Made by a program: the position numbers and the translations under genes
Shown: positions 34,556 to 45,984 of the stretch, in pieces
How the letters are laid out: every line of letters begins with the position of its first letter
Position numbering within the stretch: the first letter of the stretch is position 1
Notes under the pieces: model-generated
Told to the model about the DNA's origin: nothing
Database searches by the model: none
Seen by the model: the letters and a program-made list of their open reading frames with translations, nothing else
Origin: Aaosphaeria pasadenensis
Lineage: Eukaryota; Ascomycota; Dothideomycetes; Pleosporales
Assembly (NCBI GenBank): GCA_022813625.1
Contig: JAKLMB010000016.1
Span: 558,001-622,000 of the forward strand
Direction: 5' to 3'
Length of the DNA stretch: 64,000 bases

Positions 34556-36324
34556 TTACGCTGTAACGAAACCCTCAAATCCGTTATCTAAAGCCTCACG
34601 GCATTCTTTCTCGTACAATGGGATACCTCCAGCAAAGTTCAGCTGTTCTCTTGGCTTTCCAGGAATATTAGCTCCCATGTACCAAGACGACGTGCCAGGG
34701 AAAAGTGTCTTGTCCGAAAGCTCTGTCACTCTCTGTCGCCATTGCTCTTCAGCTTCCTTGGTTGCGTCCATGTACTTGATATCCTCGTCTTTGAGCTTCT
34801 TCATTGCGTCCACAATCCAATCTCCTTGGCATTCTACGCAGCTTGGACCATTGCTGAACGCTGTAGGTCCTTGTGCGCCATATAAGAAGAACATGTTCCT
34901 ATCATTTTATTAGCCAACGATCCATAACATCTGAATTGAGCACTCACGGGAAACCAGAGCATGTCATGCCCAAATACGACCAGGTACCCATCTTCCACTT
35001 TTCTGACAATGGAACACCGTCGACATCTTTGAGGCCCATATTCTTCATGCCTCCTGTGACAGAATCGAAGCCAGTCGCCAATGCGATCACATCGAACTCT
35101 CGAAGCTTGCCGTCTTCAGTCTTGATGCCGGTTTCAGTGACTTCGACGATGGGGGTCTTCTTTATGTCAACTACATCATTTTCGGGTTTGTCGAGCATTT
35201 CATAGTAATTCTGTTCAAGAGATGGTCTTTTCGTTCCAAAGGCATGAGGTGGCTCAACGGGTGCGAGAATGTCCCTCTTCCTAGGGTCCGATATCCTGGC
35301 CCGGGTTTTCTTTGCCCAAAAATCATACGCTTGCCTGTTGGCCTCTTTATCGAAAAGCAGGTCCTTGTAATTCGCAAGCCAGAACTCGAAACCACCATTG
35401 TCAAATCGTTCCTGGTAGAACTTCTCGCGCTCTTCCGGGCTGTCATCGAATGTATTCTTCTCGACGAAGTCGTATTGGAAGCCGGCAAAGGTAGTCATCC
35501 GGTTTTTGTAGATTTCAGGATATTTGGATTTTCTCTGTTGCTGTTCCTCCTTTGTAATCGGCTTTTGTTGCATGGGAAGTGCTAGATTAGGGGTCCGCTG
35601 GAACACTGTGACGGATGCGGCAGTCTTTGCAGTTTCTTGTGCAATCTGTACACCCGTCGAGCCGGTCCCTACTACAGCAACGCGTTTTCCCATTACATCG
35701 ACGCCGGCATCTGGCCAGAATGACGAATGATGAATTTCACCCTGGAACTTGTCCATGCCCATCCAATCAGGGAAGTGACGCTTAGCGGCAAAGCCAGTTG
35801 CTAGGAGAAGGTACTTTGCTTTCGCTGAACGTCCATCTTCCGTTTCAATAACCCATCTCGAAGACGGCTTGTCGTATTGGGCACCAACAACCCGGGTATC
35901 GAACGCTACATCCTTCTTGATGTCTAAAACATTGTCGACGTGCTCAAAGTATTTACGAAGCTCCGCAAAGCCTGGATAACGTTCCGACCAAGTCCAGTCC
36001 TATGTGCTACGTCAGACTTTGTCAAGAATTTCTGAGCTGGTTGCATACCTTCCAGACTTCAGGAAGAGAGTATTCGTAGATTGGCACTTGGGTGTCCACG
36101 CGAGCACCAGGGTAACAATTCCAATGCCAAATGCCTCCAAGTTCCTTTCCAGCCTCATATATTTTGCACTTGAAGCCCAATTGTCTCAGCTTGTGCATAA
36201 GATAGATGCCACCGAATCCAGCTCCCACAATCAAGACATCCGTCTCGAGGTTCTTCGCGTATGTGTCGTTCCCCGGATCCGCATGAGGATTCACAGCAGC
36301 GATGTCGGTCCTGAAATGCACCAT
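34556..36324 (-). CDS. Type I Baeyer-Villiger flavin monooxygenase
   Basis: This FAD/NADPH enzyme inserts oxygen next to ketones, as in cyclohexanone monooxygenase relatives. The exons are 36049-36324, 34948-35999 and 34556-34898, giving 556 aa. The FAD Rossmann motif is VLIVGAGFGGIYL near residue 30. LGGIWHWNCYPGARVD matches the short BVMO signature. FQGEIHHSSFWP is an exact FxGxxxHxxxW(P/D) fingerprint, followed by the NADPH motif VAVVGTGSTGVQIA. ATGF motifs occur twice. The substrate cannot be told; fungal members work on steroids, cyclic ketones or secondary metabolites. No biosynthetic backbone gene is adjacent, so a catabolic role is as likely as a cluster role. Confidence 0.93.
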
Positions 36325-37485
36325 GGTTGGCCAGAAGGTTGTAATAATCGATTCAAAAGGAACAGCAAAAAGGATATCTGGGTATATACAAAAGAGGAGA
36401 ACGGATTCAAAAAGAAACAGGGGGCATCATTGGGGATTTTATCTAGTCATGTCATTACCCCTCTGACCTGTGTGCATTCCAGGTCTTAGACTAATTCCAC
36501 GCTACTTGCAGATCAGTATTTACACCTAGTCGGTCTATACGACACGATGATCACTACGAGAGACATCACTTCCAGAGCTTCACCAGCAGATGCGTCCGGT
36601 TTTCCTTCTTGTCCCTTGGTCCGATTGAAGTTCAATTGGCCGACATAAAGGCTATACGACGATAGTGCAAAGCTATTGATGGAATTGACTGCGGCAACAG
36701 ACCCGGGAACACGCCACCGTGAAGTTTAGCAATCATCCGACGTGTTCTAGCGTCATAGACGAGTGCGGATGCGGGGTGGGGATCTTTGTGGAGTGCGGGG
36801 TGGCCCCTTGTTCTAACCAGGAATTGACACACTATGGCCGGCTTCGCCTAGTCTGGATATTCCGGGGACGGATACAGTGAATGGCCCCGAGGCGCCTCTT
36901 ATTTCCACTTGTAGCAGTCATTAGGATCTTGGTGGCGGGGGATCGCATTTCTTAAGAATTACAAGTACATGTTTCCCATGGCTACCTGTTTTGGTATTGC
37001 GAAACGTTCCCCCAAGCATCTAACTAACTTTATCCCATAGACTAATGACGCCCAAGTCTAGGAGAATTTACCACCGATTTGCAATAGGGAAAGACGGAGT
37101 AAAGAAGCATGGGCCATCTAAGGACCCGAAATAACACTATTGAGAAAGGCGTCAAATGAAAACTCTTGTTCTTCTGTTTGTATTTGAAAATGATGTCAAT
37201 CATAAAGGATAACAATTGTTGGTCAATCGAGTCACATTTGGCCCGCTTCAAGTGTAATACCAAAATTAATGTTGATATTCGTATGTGCTACCAGCTAAGC
37301 AGCTAGGTCTGTGGGAGATAATGGATCGACTGGCTCTTTCCTCGGACCTTGTAAAGATCTGGATTACCGCAGTGCATAAGCAATCCTTCATACTGCCCTC
37401 TCCAAGAACATCCAGGCCTTCTTATCTTGCTAACCTCTCCCAAAGATTCCTTCTGCCCGAAGCTTACACTCGCAAAGGATTGCAT
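36325..37485. other. Intergenic: monooxygenase promoter
   Basis: This 1.2-kb gap has no supported gene. The frames at 36632-36832, 37042-37263 and 37285-37587 carry no domain, and the last overlaps the 3' end of the Myb/SAP gene on the other strand. Confidence 0.5.
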
Positions 37486-39109
37486 CTATGCCCGTTCCTC
37501 GGATGCAGAGGCGAACAATGTGGCATCTGCAAATGCAAGCTGACGTCTGAGTTCGCTCTTATTACCAGTAACGTTCAAGCCCCTTGAGCGACACTCAGTC
37601 TTGAGCTGCTGAAGGGAGCACTTATTATCGGCGTCCTCGAGACGTTTTACCAGCTCTTGGGTAGTTCGGGCTTCTTCAGGTAGGTATCGGCGCCTGCACA
37701 ATTCTTGAAGATGCTTCATAGAGAGAGCACTTCGAGGAGTTGAAAGACCGTCATTTGCGCTCTTTGAGGCCTTCTCCGTGTCTTCCTTCAACGAGAAACT
37801 CGGATTTGGATTCTCATTGTGGGTTTGTTTCACCTTACCATCCTTAGCAGCTACTTTTCGTGCACGAACATCGGCCAATTGCTTGTCTCGAGCAATTCTG
37901 TTGTCCTCTGCTCGTTGTAATTTGAGTTGGGCCTCCTGAGCGCGCTTCAAACTCCGCTCAACGTTCTCTTTAAGCCTCGCGGCCTGCATGGTAGCAGCCG
38001 CTTTAGCCTTTTCAGCGCTACGCTCAAGCAGCTTATCTCGAATAGTTTGTTCTTTTTCTGCCTTCTTCTGCATTTTGAGAGCTTCGGTCGCTTGTTTCTC
38101 CTCTTGTTTCTGGTGCAGAGCCTCCACCTCTTTACGTCGAGCTTCAGGATCATCATCCAGTGCTGTGGGGATTTTAGCAGTTCCATTCATAAGAGCCTGG
38201 TACCGGTCCCTGCATGCCTTCTCGGAGAAGATACAATCCTTGTCTGCCCGACGCATCTGGTCCGATACCTTCTTGAAGCGCCATGCCCGCGCACGCTCAA
38301 TCTCGTAGTTCACCTGGACATCTGCCAGAGCGTATGCTTCGAGAAGTCGTACATCGTCCTCGTATTGCCATTCTTTCAGACCCTGTTCCAACAGGTTGTC
38401 GATGTTCTTTGCCTGCGCCAACTTGATGCGGCCAATTCGAGTCGCAACGGATTTGCGCTCGTAGCGAGTTCGACCTTCTTTGGATAGGTGGTCCGCGATC
38501 TGCTGGTCGGAGTAACCTTTATCGCGCATGGTTATAATAAGCTCATCGTCGCTGTCGAGCTCGGCTGTAATTCTCCTCGTATGACTGATTCGGGGTAGGT
38601 TTGGGCGGCGACCGAATGTTCCTAGCGCACGAGAGGGCTGGCTCTTCTTACCCGCATCATCGGGCCCGTCGTCGAGGAGAACAAATGAATTGGTGGTGTT
38701 GGTTTCGGCAAGTAAGGTGGTACGCTTTCTTCGGCGGCCTTGGACTTTGGCACGTTTGGGTTTGGGCTTGGATTCCGTGCTTCCGTCGTTGTCGTCCTCG
38801 TCCTCGTCCTCGTCCACTTCCTCATCCTCTTCTACTTCTTCTTTGAAATCGGGGTCATTCATGGTGACATCTTCCCAGCCATCAGAGTCCTCGAGATCTG
38901 GGTCGGGCTGTTACCGTTAGTTGATATAATCAGACCTTTAAGCGCACTGGTGTTCTTACAGAGCTTTTCTTTTCCAGTTGCCGTAGAGCCGGCCCCTCCT
39001 TTGGCTCTCCAGTGTCCATAGCTAATTCAGTTAGTAATGTCAAGGTAGACAAATCAGTTCTTGATAACTCACCGTCGTCGTCGAGAGTGAACATCTGAAA
39101 GATCGACAT
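37486..39109 (-). CDS. Myb-like / SAP-domain nuclear protein
   Basis: This encodes a protein of 506 aa from exons 39073-39109, 38960-39021 and 37486-38907. The order is an acidic N-terminus (runs of Glu/Asp near residue 60-75); a basic KRAKVQGRRRKR patch likely to be a nuclear signal; a helical block (YSDQQIADHLSKEGRTRYERKSVATRIGR) reminiscent of a helix-turn-helix; a Myb/SANT-like region near 212-275 (WQYEDDVRLLEAY...ACRDRYQAL); a long Lys/Glu/Ala coiled coil; and one or two SAP-like motifs at the end (LQQLKTECRSRGLNVTGNKSELRRQL). SAP motifs bind A/T-rich DNA, so a chromatin or transcription role is inferred. I do not recognise a named orthologue. It is divergent from the gene at 40061. Confidence 0.82.
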
Positions 39110-40060
39110 CTCAGCTTGATACCCAACCTTGAAGCTGATGGGAGATTGTGGAAGGGAGGATTGCAAAACTCTGGGGAAGTGCGCCTTTATAGAGGATACT
39201 TGGGTGGGTTTCCTGCGTTGCCACGTTGGTTGGACGCAGAGAGGCAAATTGGGGTTTCCTTCACTTCAAGAGCGTTAACCCAGCAACCGGCAGGTGAGTC
39301 TCAATCAAAAGTCACAGGTAAAAGTGTGACTGATATCATTCACTCAAATTGGGAAATTCATCTTATTGGTTGATATCACTGTTGTTGAGCCAATGATGTG
39401 TTGGACTATCTGTCTTTCCGTCAAAATAGCAGCATGATGCCCTAGTAACTGTTTACACAAACAAAAAAGAATAGAGGTAACAACGAGAGCTACACAAGAG
39501 GTCTTGCAAACAATTCCTGGTCGATACCATAAAGTAGGCCATCTAGTCGACGTAAAAATAGAGTAAATTCAATCGATCGGACTGCCAATTAGCATCAATG
39601 TCAAAGCGGTAGTTACAATCACATGAATTGCCCCCGGACTGGTAGCACACAAGAGTAGAGGCTTAAAATTACAAGTTCGAGAACCATCTCGACCAGAGTT
39701 CATCTCCAATAAAACTTTACCCCCAGCGACCATTTCCAGCACCGAGCACACTGATTGGCGCATACACAAGTATCTACAGATGTGGCTGTGCATCCAAAGT
39801 GGCGCACAAAGATCTAGCTCCACGTATGTACGTCATCGCTTGTTCACACTCAAGATCAACAACACTTGCATCAAAAGCCTGTGTAGATCTCCCTACAATA
39901 ACGCCTTTCGCCTCCCACACCCTGGTTTAAAAAAACCTCCCTCCAACGTTTCTTTCCAACTTTCCCCCCAAGTCTTTCCGTGCCGCTATCCGATCTGTCT
40001 TACAACCTGACACGAGCGCGCGCGCAACGACACATACCTCGAATACGAATACCCGGGACA
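39110..40060. other. Divergent intergenic region
   Basis: This is shared upstream sequence for the Myb/SAP gene (minus) and the membrane protein gene (plus). The last 150 bp before 40061 are CT-rich, as is common near fungal transcription starts. No gene is seen. Confidence 0.4.
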
Positions 40061-41503
40061 ATGTCTCTCGCGTATATCAATAAGAAGCTACGGCGCCAGT
40101 CGAAGCAGGATGATGTAACCACAACTGAGGTTCCCACCACTGCTCCACCGGCCCCCGCCGTGACTACACCTAGCGAGGAGCCGGCCGCATCGCCAGTGCT
40201 CGACGAGGAAGACGAGAAGTTCCTGCAGCGGCTAGCTGCGATCGCACAGGAGCCTGAAGGTCCACCGCCGCCGCTGCCTACACGACCTGTCGTCGTGCTG
40301 GACGGAGGGGAGAAGAAGGTCGGCAAGGATGCACAGGAGGCGATCATGGACGGAGCGAACGCTGTACCGCTTCCCGTGAGCCCACCGGAGGTTGATGCAC
40401 AGAAGGGCGGGCTCAGCAGGAAAGAAAGCGTCATGTCGTATTTCTCACGGCTGCGAAAGACGGGCGATAAGGACAAAGGGAAAGAGAAGGAATCCAAAGG
40501 CAAAGACAAAGTCACAAGCAAAGACAAGGCGAGAGCGGCCGACGACCTCATGGCAGCCGCCGAGGCCGCTAAAGTGTCTGAAGCAGACGAAGTCGAGAAA
40601 GAGAACCAAGATCTCTCTCAGATACTCGACCAGCTCAACCTCAGCGCCGTCAACAACCGCGTTTTCAGCTTCTCCAAGGAGTCAGAAGAGCTACTGAACA
40701 AATTCAAGCTCGTTCTCAAGGACGTCGTCAACGGCGCCCCGACAGCATACGACGACATGACGAAGCTCTTCACCGAGTCCGAGACCCAAATGAAGAAGAT
40801 GTACGAGAGCCTGCCTCCCTTCCTACAAAACCTCGTCAAGAGCCTCCCCACCAAAATGACAGCCGCGCTCGGCCCAGAGATCCTCGCAGCCACGGCCGAA
40901 AAGCCAGGCTTCGACGCGAAACAGAAATCCGGCTTCAAGCCCTCGAAGCCGAAGATCCCAAGCCTAAAGCAGCTCATCTCCGCACAGGGAGCTGTCGCCA
41001 CGATGTTGAAGAGTATCCTCAATTTCCTCAAATTGAGGTTCCCGGCCCTCATGACTGGCACGAACGTTATTCTCAGTCTCGCTGTGTTCCGTAAGTTCAT
41101 CATACCCCCCATTCACGTCTTCAGGAGCCCACATACTAATTGTCTTTCCGCAGTCCTCATGTTCGTATTCTGGTACTGCCACAAGCGCGGCCGCGAGACC
41201 CGCCTCGAGAAAGAAGGCCTCGCCGCCCAGGAAGGCGACTCCGCGTTCGCCAGCAGCGCCTCATCCTTCACCGACAACGACGCCGGCGGAGACGCATCTG
41301 CGATCGAGAAGGGCGAAACCAGCAGGGAGAAGCCAGAGCCGCCGCTCATCATCGGGGACAACAGCGACAGGGACGTCGATGTTGCTGCCACGGCTGCGGT
41401 CAACGACCTCCCCTCCGTCGCGCATCTTCCAGACCCGAAATCTGTCCCCTTGCCTGAGACACCGGCGCGGGAGGATCCGCTGCCTGTGCCTGGGAACAAG
41501 TAG
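40061..41503 (+). CDS. Conserved fungal protein with one membrane segment
   Basis: This encodes a protein of 459 aa from exons 40061-41090 and 41154-41503. A Pro/Ala-rich N-terminus (PPPPLPTRP) and a Lys/Asp/Glu-rich linker precede a helical region (KLVLKDVVNGAPTAYDDMTKLF, LPPFLQNLVKSLPTKMT). A hydrophobic helix (TGTNVILSLAVFLLMFVFWYCHKRG) near residue 330-352 follows and is interrupted by the intron in the middle of the membrane segment. The tail is acidic and Pro-rich with no signal peptide, so the protein is likely a tail-side cytosolic membrane protein. I do not recognise a named family. The open frame, splice phase and composition support a real gene, but the function is unknown. Confidence 0.75.
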   Translation: MSLAYINKKLRRQSKQDDVTTTEVPTTAPPAPAVTTPSEEPAASPVLDEEDEKFLQRLAAIAQEPEGPPPPLPTRPVVVLDGGEKKVGKDAQEAIMDGANAVPLPVSPPEVDAQKGGLSRKESVMSYFSRLRKTGDKDKGKEKESKGKDKVTSKDKARAADDLMAAAEAAKVSEADEVEKENQDLSQILDQLNLSAVNNRVFSFSKESEELLNKFKLVLKDVVNGAPTAYDDMTKLFTESETQMKKMYESLPPFLQNLVKSLPTKMTAALGPEILAATAEKPGFDAKQKSGFKPSKPKIPSLKQLISAQGAVATMLKSILNFLKLRFPALMTGTNVILSLAVFRKFIIPPIHVFRSPHTNCLSAVLMFVFWYCHKRGRETRLEKEGLAAQEGDSAFASSASSFTDNDAGGDASAIEKGETSREKPEPPLIIGDNSDRDVDVAATAAVNDLPSVAHLPDPKSVPLPETPAREDPLPVPGNK

Positions 41504-41908
41504 GTTTCTGATGGCGTGGTGCGGGCATGAATGACGACGACGACACAACAAGCGTCCCTTTTTCTTTCGGTTGTAGATTGATATCCCCCGACCTGATGGT
41601 TTGTTCTACTTGCTTGGTTATGAGAAATGGAGCACATGACTTTCCCCTTCCCTAATGAGAATAATGAACGAGGATAATTACCCAAGGCGCTGTGAATACG
41701 TACTCCCACACATGACATGTACATCCATGTTTGAAAATTAGATAGATAAATTCGATTTAATAATTTTGCTCTAAGGAAAAGATTCGCTATTAAATTACTG
41801 ATTTCGCTAGAAGAGCTGAAGAAGGAAAAAGCACCACCACATTTCCTCGGTACTACGGACGCGGAAAATCGCGTTCTATGAGTCCTTGTGTTTAAAAGGG
41901 ATGTTAGA
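41504..41908. other. Convergent 3' intergenic region
   Basis: This AT-rich gap lies between two convergent stops (41503 plus, 41909 minus). It should contain both polyadenylation regions. No gene is visible. Confidence 0.5.
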
Positions 41909-43507
41909 TTATGATGCCGTGTTGTCTGGTTTCCGGCCATATACGACGACGCTGGACGAAAAGGCGTCAGTAACCTACCGCGAACCCAAAGCAAACAAAG
42001 AGAAAAGGGAGCGGGGTAAGAGAAGAGGGCAAGGAGACTTACACTTCGAAGTATGCATGCACGGCTTTTTGTTTCAGGCCGTTGCGGAACTTTGCGATGA
42101 AGACTTGTGCCTCTTCTATGGTCCACTGTTTCGATTCGACGAGGGTTAGCCCACAACTGGAGACGACGATGCATGGAAAGATGATGAACGTTACCTTCAT
42201 GACGTTCGTTAACAAGAAAAGTCCCCAGCCCTCGGCGCCCTGCGTGCAATGTAAAAGGTTCCACCTTCCCAGCACCCTCATCTCTTCATCACTGCTCCAC
42301 CCACCGACTGGGACTTTATACCACCTCTCCTCAACGTCTGTGAACCCGGTTTCTTTCGCCCATTTGCCGAGATTGAAGACGTCTTTGAAGCTCTTGCCGA
42401 ACCTCTCGCCGGCCTCGTGGAACACATCGCTCCACTGGCTGAGCGGGTGATCGGGCGTGAGAGTGCCGTCGTCGGATTTGAATTGAATGCTCATTTCGAG
42501 CTGGTGGAACCATCCGCCTGGCACAAGATGGTCATAGACCTGACGGTAGAGCGCCGGGAAGTCGGCGATGCTGCCGTACAGTGAGCGGATGTTGACGAAG
42601 TCGAAATGGTCGCGTGGGTACGTCCATGGACTTGTCACATCATCGATCTCGAATTTGCAGTTGGGAGGGGAGAATGAAGGTTGGATTGGCGAGAGGTCCA
42701 CACCGATGACTTCTGCGGAGGGGTTTTCATCTGCGCTATTGCTTTCGTTAGCTATTTGGCGATGCAATGGTAAAGGACTTAGGGGGTTATTACAAGTCAA
42801 TTGCCCAGATACCTGTACCACAGCCGAGGTCGATCACTCTTTGGGGATTCTGGAGAGGCGCGAGGTGTAACTTTTGGTTGAGAAGGATTAGAAACATTTG
42901 ATGAGCTATGTCAAGTTGGTCGTTCTGCTCTTCATCGTTAGGACCCCAGTATTCGCCTTCGCGAAACTTGTGGTAACGGCGTCCATGCTGGTATCTGTGT
43001 CGCATAATCGTTGATGGAATGGTTGTGGTATCAGACCATGCGTCCTCGTCATCGCCATATGCAGAATCGCCTGTGTCGTCATTTTCCTCTTCATCCGTTG
43101 TTGTGGGCGCATTCTATGGTGTTGTTAGATGGTTGCATCCATTGGAGTACAAATCTTGGTCTGCATGAGCTGAAGACCAGTTCCGGCAAGGACAATGACT
43201 ACAGACGGGGCTAAGTCGGTCTGTTCCCACGCTCTCCTTCCTTTGCCATGCAATGTTGACGATCGCAAGGAAGCCAACTTGATATTTGTTGGTGGTGTGA
43301 TCGAAATATTTAAGAGCAATGAAGCAACACGCATTCAAGGCATACAAGACATTCGCGCTGCTGACGTACCTGTACTGGGATTACAGGATTCACCGTATGG
43401 TCATCGCTATCCTGCACAGCAGCTTCTGGCTCCGTTGCTGTTGCTGTCACTACTGGGGTTGCCGTTTCTGCGGGGGGGTTGCTTGCGCCGACAGGTAGAG
43501 CTGCCAT
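41909..43507 (-). CDS. LaeA-like SAM-dependent methyltransferase
   Basis: This is a class I methyltransferase of the LaeA-like family, which in fungi includes regulators of secondary metabolism and many uncharacterised paralogues. Five exons: 43370-43507, 42794-43113, 42195-42735, 42043-42125 and 41909-41951, giving 374 aa. The N-terminus is Ala/Thr-rich and disordered. Then come RYHKFREGEYWGPNDEEQND, motif I VIDLGCGTGIWAIDFADE (joined across an intron), VIGVDLSPIQP, and FDFVNIRSLYGSIADF. The C-terminus VVVYGRKPDNTAS completes the fold. It is too divergent to call LaeA itself. It shares a 701-bp divergent promoter with the P450 at 44209. Confidence 0.9.
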
Positions 43508-44208
43508 GGTGGACGTCTACTCGGGCCAATGACAATAGATTGCGCCAATTCAGCCGGGAAGCGAAAATGTAAGACGAACGCGATCTTGTGAGGTGCGCGG
43601 ACGGATCGGTGCAAGGTTAAACGATCCTATCGTGCTAAAATCTGGGGGTATATGGTCTATACAGCCTACCCCAGGATGCGGATGAATGTGTTGAGAGGAG
43701 AAAATGATATGACCGGTTGTACGAAACGAAGCTGGGGACGGCCGTTGAAATGGCCCACGAGTCGCCAAAAGAAAAGCACTACCCGTGGCACACCGACCTA
43801 GACCCTCCACCCCCTCAACTCGAAAGTTGCGGCTGTCAGCAGGCTAGCCTGCCACATACGATTGCAAGGTACACAAAAATGAGAAAACCTGCACATTATT
43901 TGACGACGTGGAAAAAGCGCTTCTGCGTCTTCCGCCCGTTGCAGTAAAGGGTCTCCGCGTGGAGGGTGTGGCGACCGCGTGGGCCCTAGTTACGGATCGT
44001 GTCGTTTGCCCGCACCTGGCGCTATCTCCTGCGTCAAGTCGCGCTATCGAGAAACTGCTGTGATGTGACTGGCCTAAGGAGAACAGATGGGTCCAAATCT
44101 AACGAGTTGCGCGCATTTATAATGACCGGGCGACCTGTGGAGCATATCTTGATCCTCCCTCCTGGTCGGATCAGCCTGATCCTTCGTAAAAGAAAAGCAT
44201 CACACACC
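43508..44208. promoter_or_regulatory. Bidirectional promoter, methyltransferase / P450
   Basis: This is 701 bp between the divergent ATGs of the LaeA-like methyltransferase and the cytochrome P450. A TATA-like ATTTATAATG at about 44114 is 95 bp upstream of the P450 ATG. The P450 frame is open back to 43999, so an N-terminal extension from an upstream ATG (44122) is formally possible. Confidence 0.45.
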
Positions 44209-45888
44209 ATGTTTTCAGATGCAGTCGACGCCGCGTTAGGATATGCTTCGCGAAATCTGGTCTATCTGACCCTGTCGATTGCCTTCTGTTACTTCGCGGC
44301 CGAGCGTTGCCGACAATACTGGCGTCTGAGGCACTTCAGAGGACCGTTTAGTACCGGAATTTCCTGGCTCTGGCATTCAAAAGCAGTTATTAGTGGAGAC
44401 TGCCACACGTATTATGGAGATGTGACAGCTCAATACGGTACCACATGGACATGCTGCAGAGCAGAGATCGTGACACTGACTTACATCCTTTGCAGGATCG
44501 ATCGCCAGGGTCGCCCCCAACCATCTCATCACATCATCTCCGGAGCTGTGGGCGCATATCAATGCGGTGCGATCGCCCTATTCCCGCGCTGGTTGGTACT
44601 ACCATGCCGCTCGTTTCGATCCAGGCAAAGACAACGTCTTCACGGAATGTGATAACGATAAGCATGATGCTCGAAGGAAAAAGATGGCGTCCGGGGTGAT
44701 GATCAATGTGCCAGCTGAAGTGACTATCCACTAACATCGAGATAGTATGCTGGCAAAGAGAATCCGGAATTGGAGTCCTCGATTGATGAGCACGTGCAAG
44801 AGCTGGTGCATCTGATCCGTTCCAAATATGCTGCACCGGCATCGTCTGGGCGAGTATCAAAGCCTATGGACCTAGCATCCAAGATCCAGTACCTCACGCT
44901 TGATGTAATCAGTGGTGTTGGCCTAGGACAGTCGTTTAGAGACTTGAAAGCTGACACCGACATCAACGATTACCTCAAAGCCTCCGAGGAGGGTCTGCGG
45001 ATCGCTAATCTGTCCTTTGGTCTAGGGATCTCTTGGCTTCGGGATGTCCCTATCCTCGGGAAAGCCATAAGCCCCTCTGAGAAGGACGAATCTGGTTTTG
45101 GAAGAATGATGGCTGAGGCGAGGAAGGTCGTAAGCTCTCGCACTGAGCGGTCAACCAAGGAACGTTCCGATATGCTGGCATCCTTCATTCGCCATGGCTT
45201 GACCGGAGACGATCTCTTCCAAGAGGCCTTTGAGCAGATCTTAGCAGGATCAGACACCACGGCGGCAGCCTTGCGAATCATCATGCTCTACGTCATGAGC
45301 CATCCCCGAGTATATGCGAAGCTTCAAGCCGAAATCGACGCCGCGGTGAAGGCTGGCAAGGCACCTGCAGCTCCTGGCATCATATCTGACGCCGAAGCTC
45401 GCACGCTTCCGTATCTTTCTGCAGTCATCCGTGAGGGATTGCGTGTCCATCCCCCGGTTGCCAATCTCTTTTCCCGAGTTGCTCCTAAAGGAGGCGATGT
45501 AGTGATCGTCGACGGCAAAGAGCACTTCATTCCTGGTGGCACCATGATTGGCTATTCCGCATTCACTATGCATCGGAACAACACGAAACTCTATGGCGAA
45601 GATTCGACTGTCTTTCGACCGGAGAGGTGGTTCGTGGACGAGTCCATTCCTGGAGAGCAGGAGCGACTGGCCCGAATGTACAAAACCAACGATATGATTT
45701 TTGGTCACGGGCGCTGGCAGTGTCTAGGCAAGGTCGTTGCAATGCTCGAGATCCATAAGACTATCTTTGAGCTGCTGAGGAATTTTGATTTCGCTGTTAC
45801 GAATCCTCATAAACCTTGGGAGGTTTTCAATGTTATGGGGTTGTTCGCCATCTCGAACATGTGGGTTGATGTTCATGAGCGCAGATGA
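44209..45888 (+). CDS. Cytochrome P450 monooxygenase
   Basis: This is a microsomal P450 of 523 aa from exons 44209-44437, 44496-44695 and 44746-45888. The N-terminal anchor (NLVYLTLSIAFCYFAAE) is hydrophobic, followed by the Pro/Gly hinge FRGPF. The I-helix oxygen motif is LAGSDTTAA (near 307), the K-helix ExxR is REGLR, and the PERF-type motif is FRPERW. The heme loop FGHGRWQCLGK places the ligand at Cys469. The sequence style (VAPNHLITSSPELW, KMASGYAGKENP) resembles the pisatin-demethylase/benzoate-hydroxylase-like P450s of Pezizomycotina, which detoxify phenolics or tailor metabolites; the substrate is unknown. It is divergent from the LaeA-like gene and only 96 bp ahead of the FAR1-type gene. 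Confidence 0.95.
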
Positions 45889-45984
45889 GTCAATGTCTCA
45901 CCACGACGATTTAATGATAAGGATCTTATATACGTCTAGGACGAGTAGATAATCAAATACTGTTACGAAATAGGAACTGAATAA

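Noticed and set aside
41113..42264. 383-codon minus-strand frame bridging the membrane-protein and methyltransferase genes
   Set aside because: It runs through introns and the 3' regions of both real genes and shows no domain; a chance open frame.
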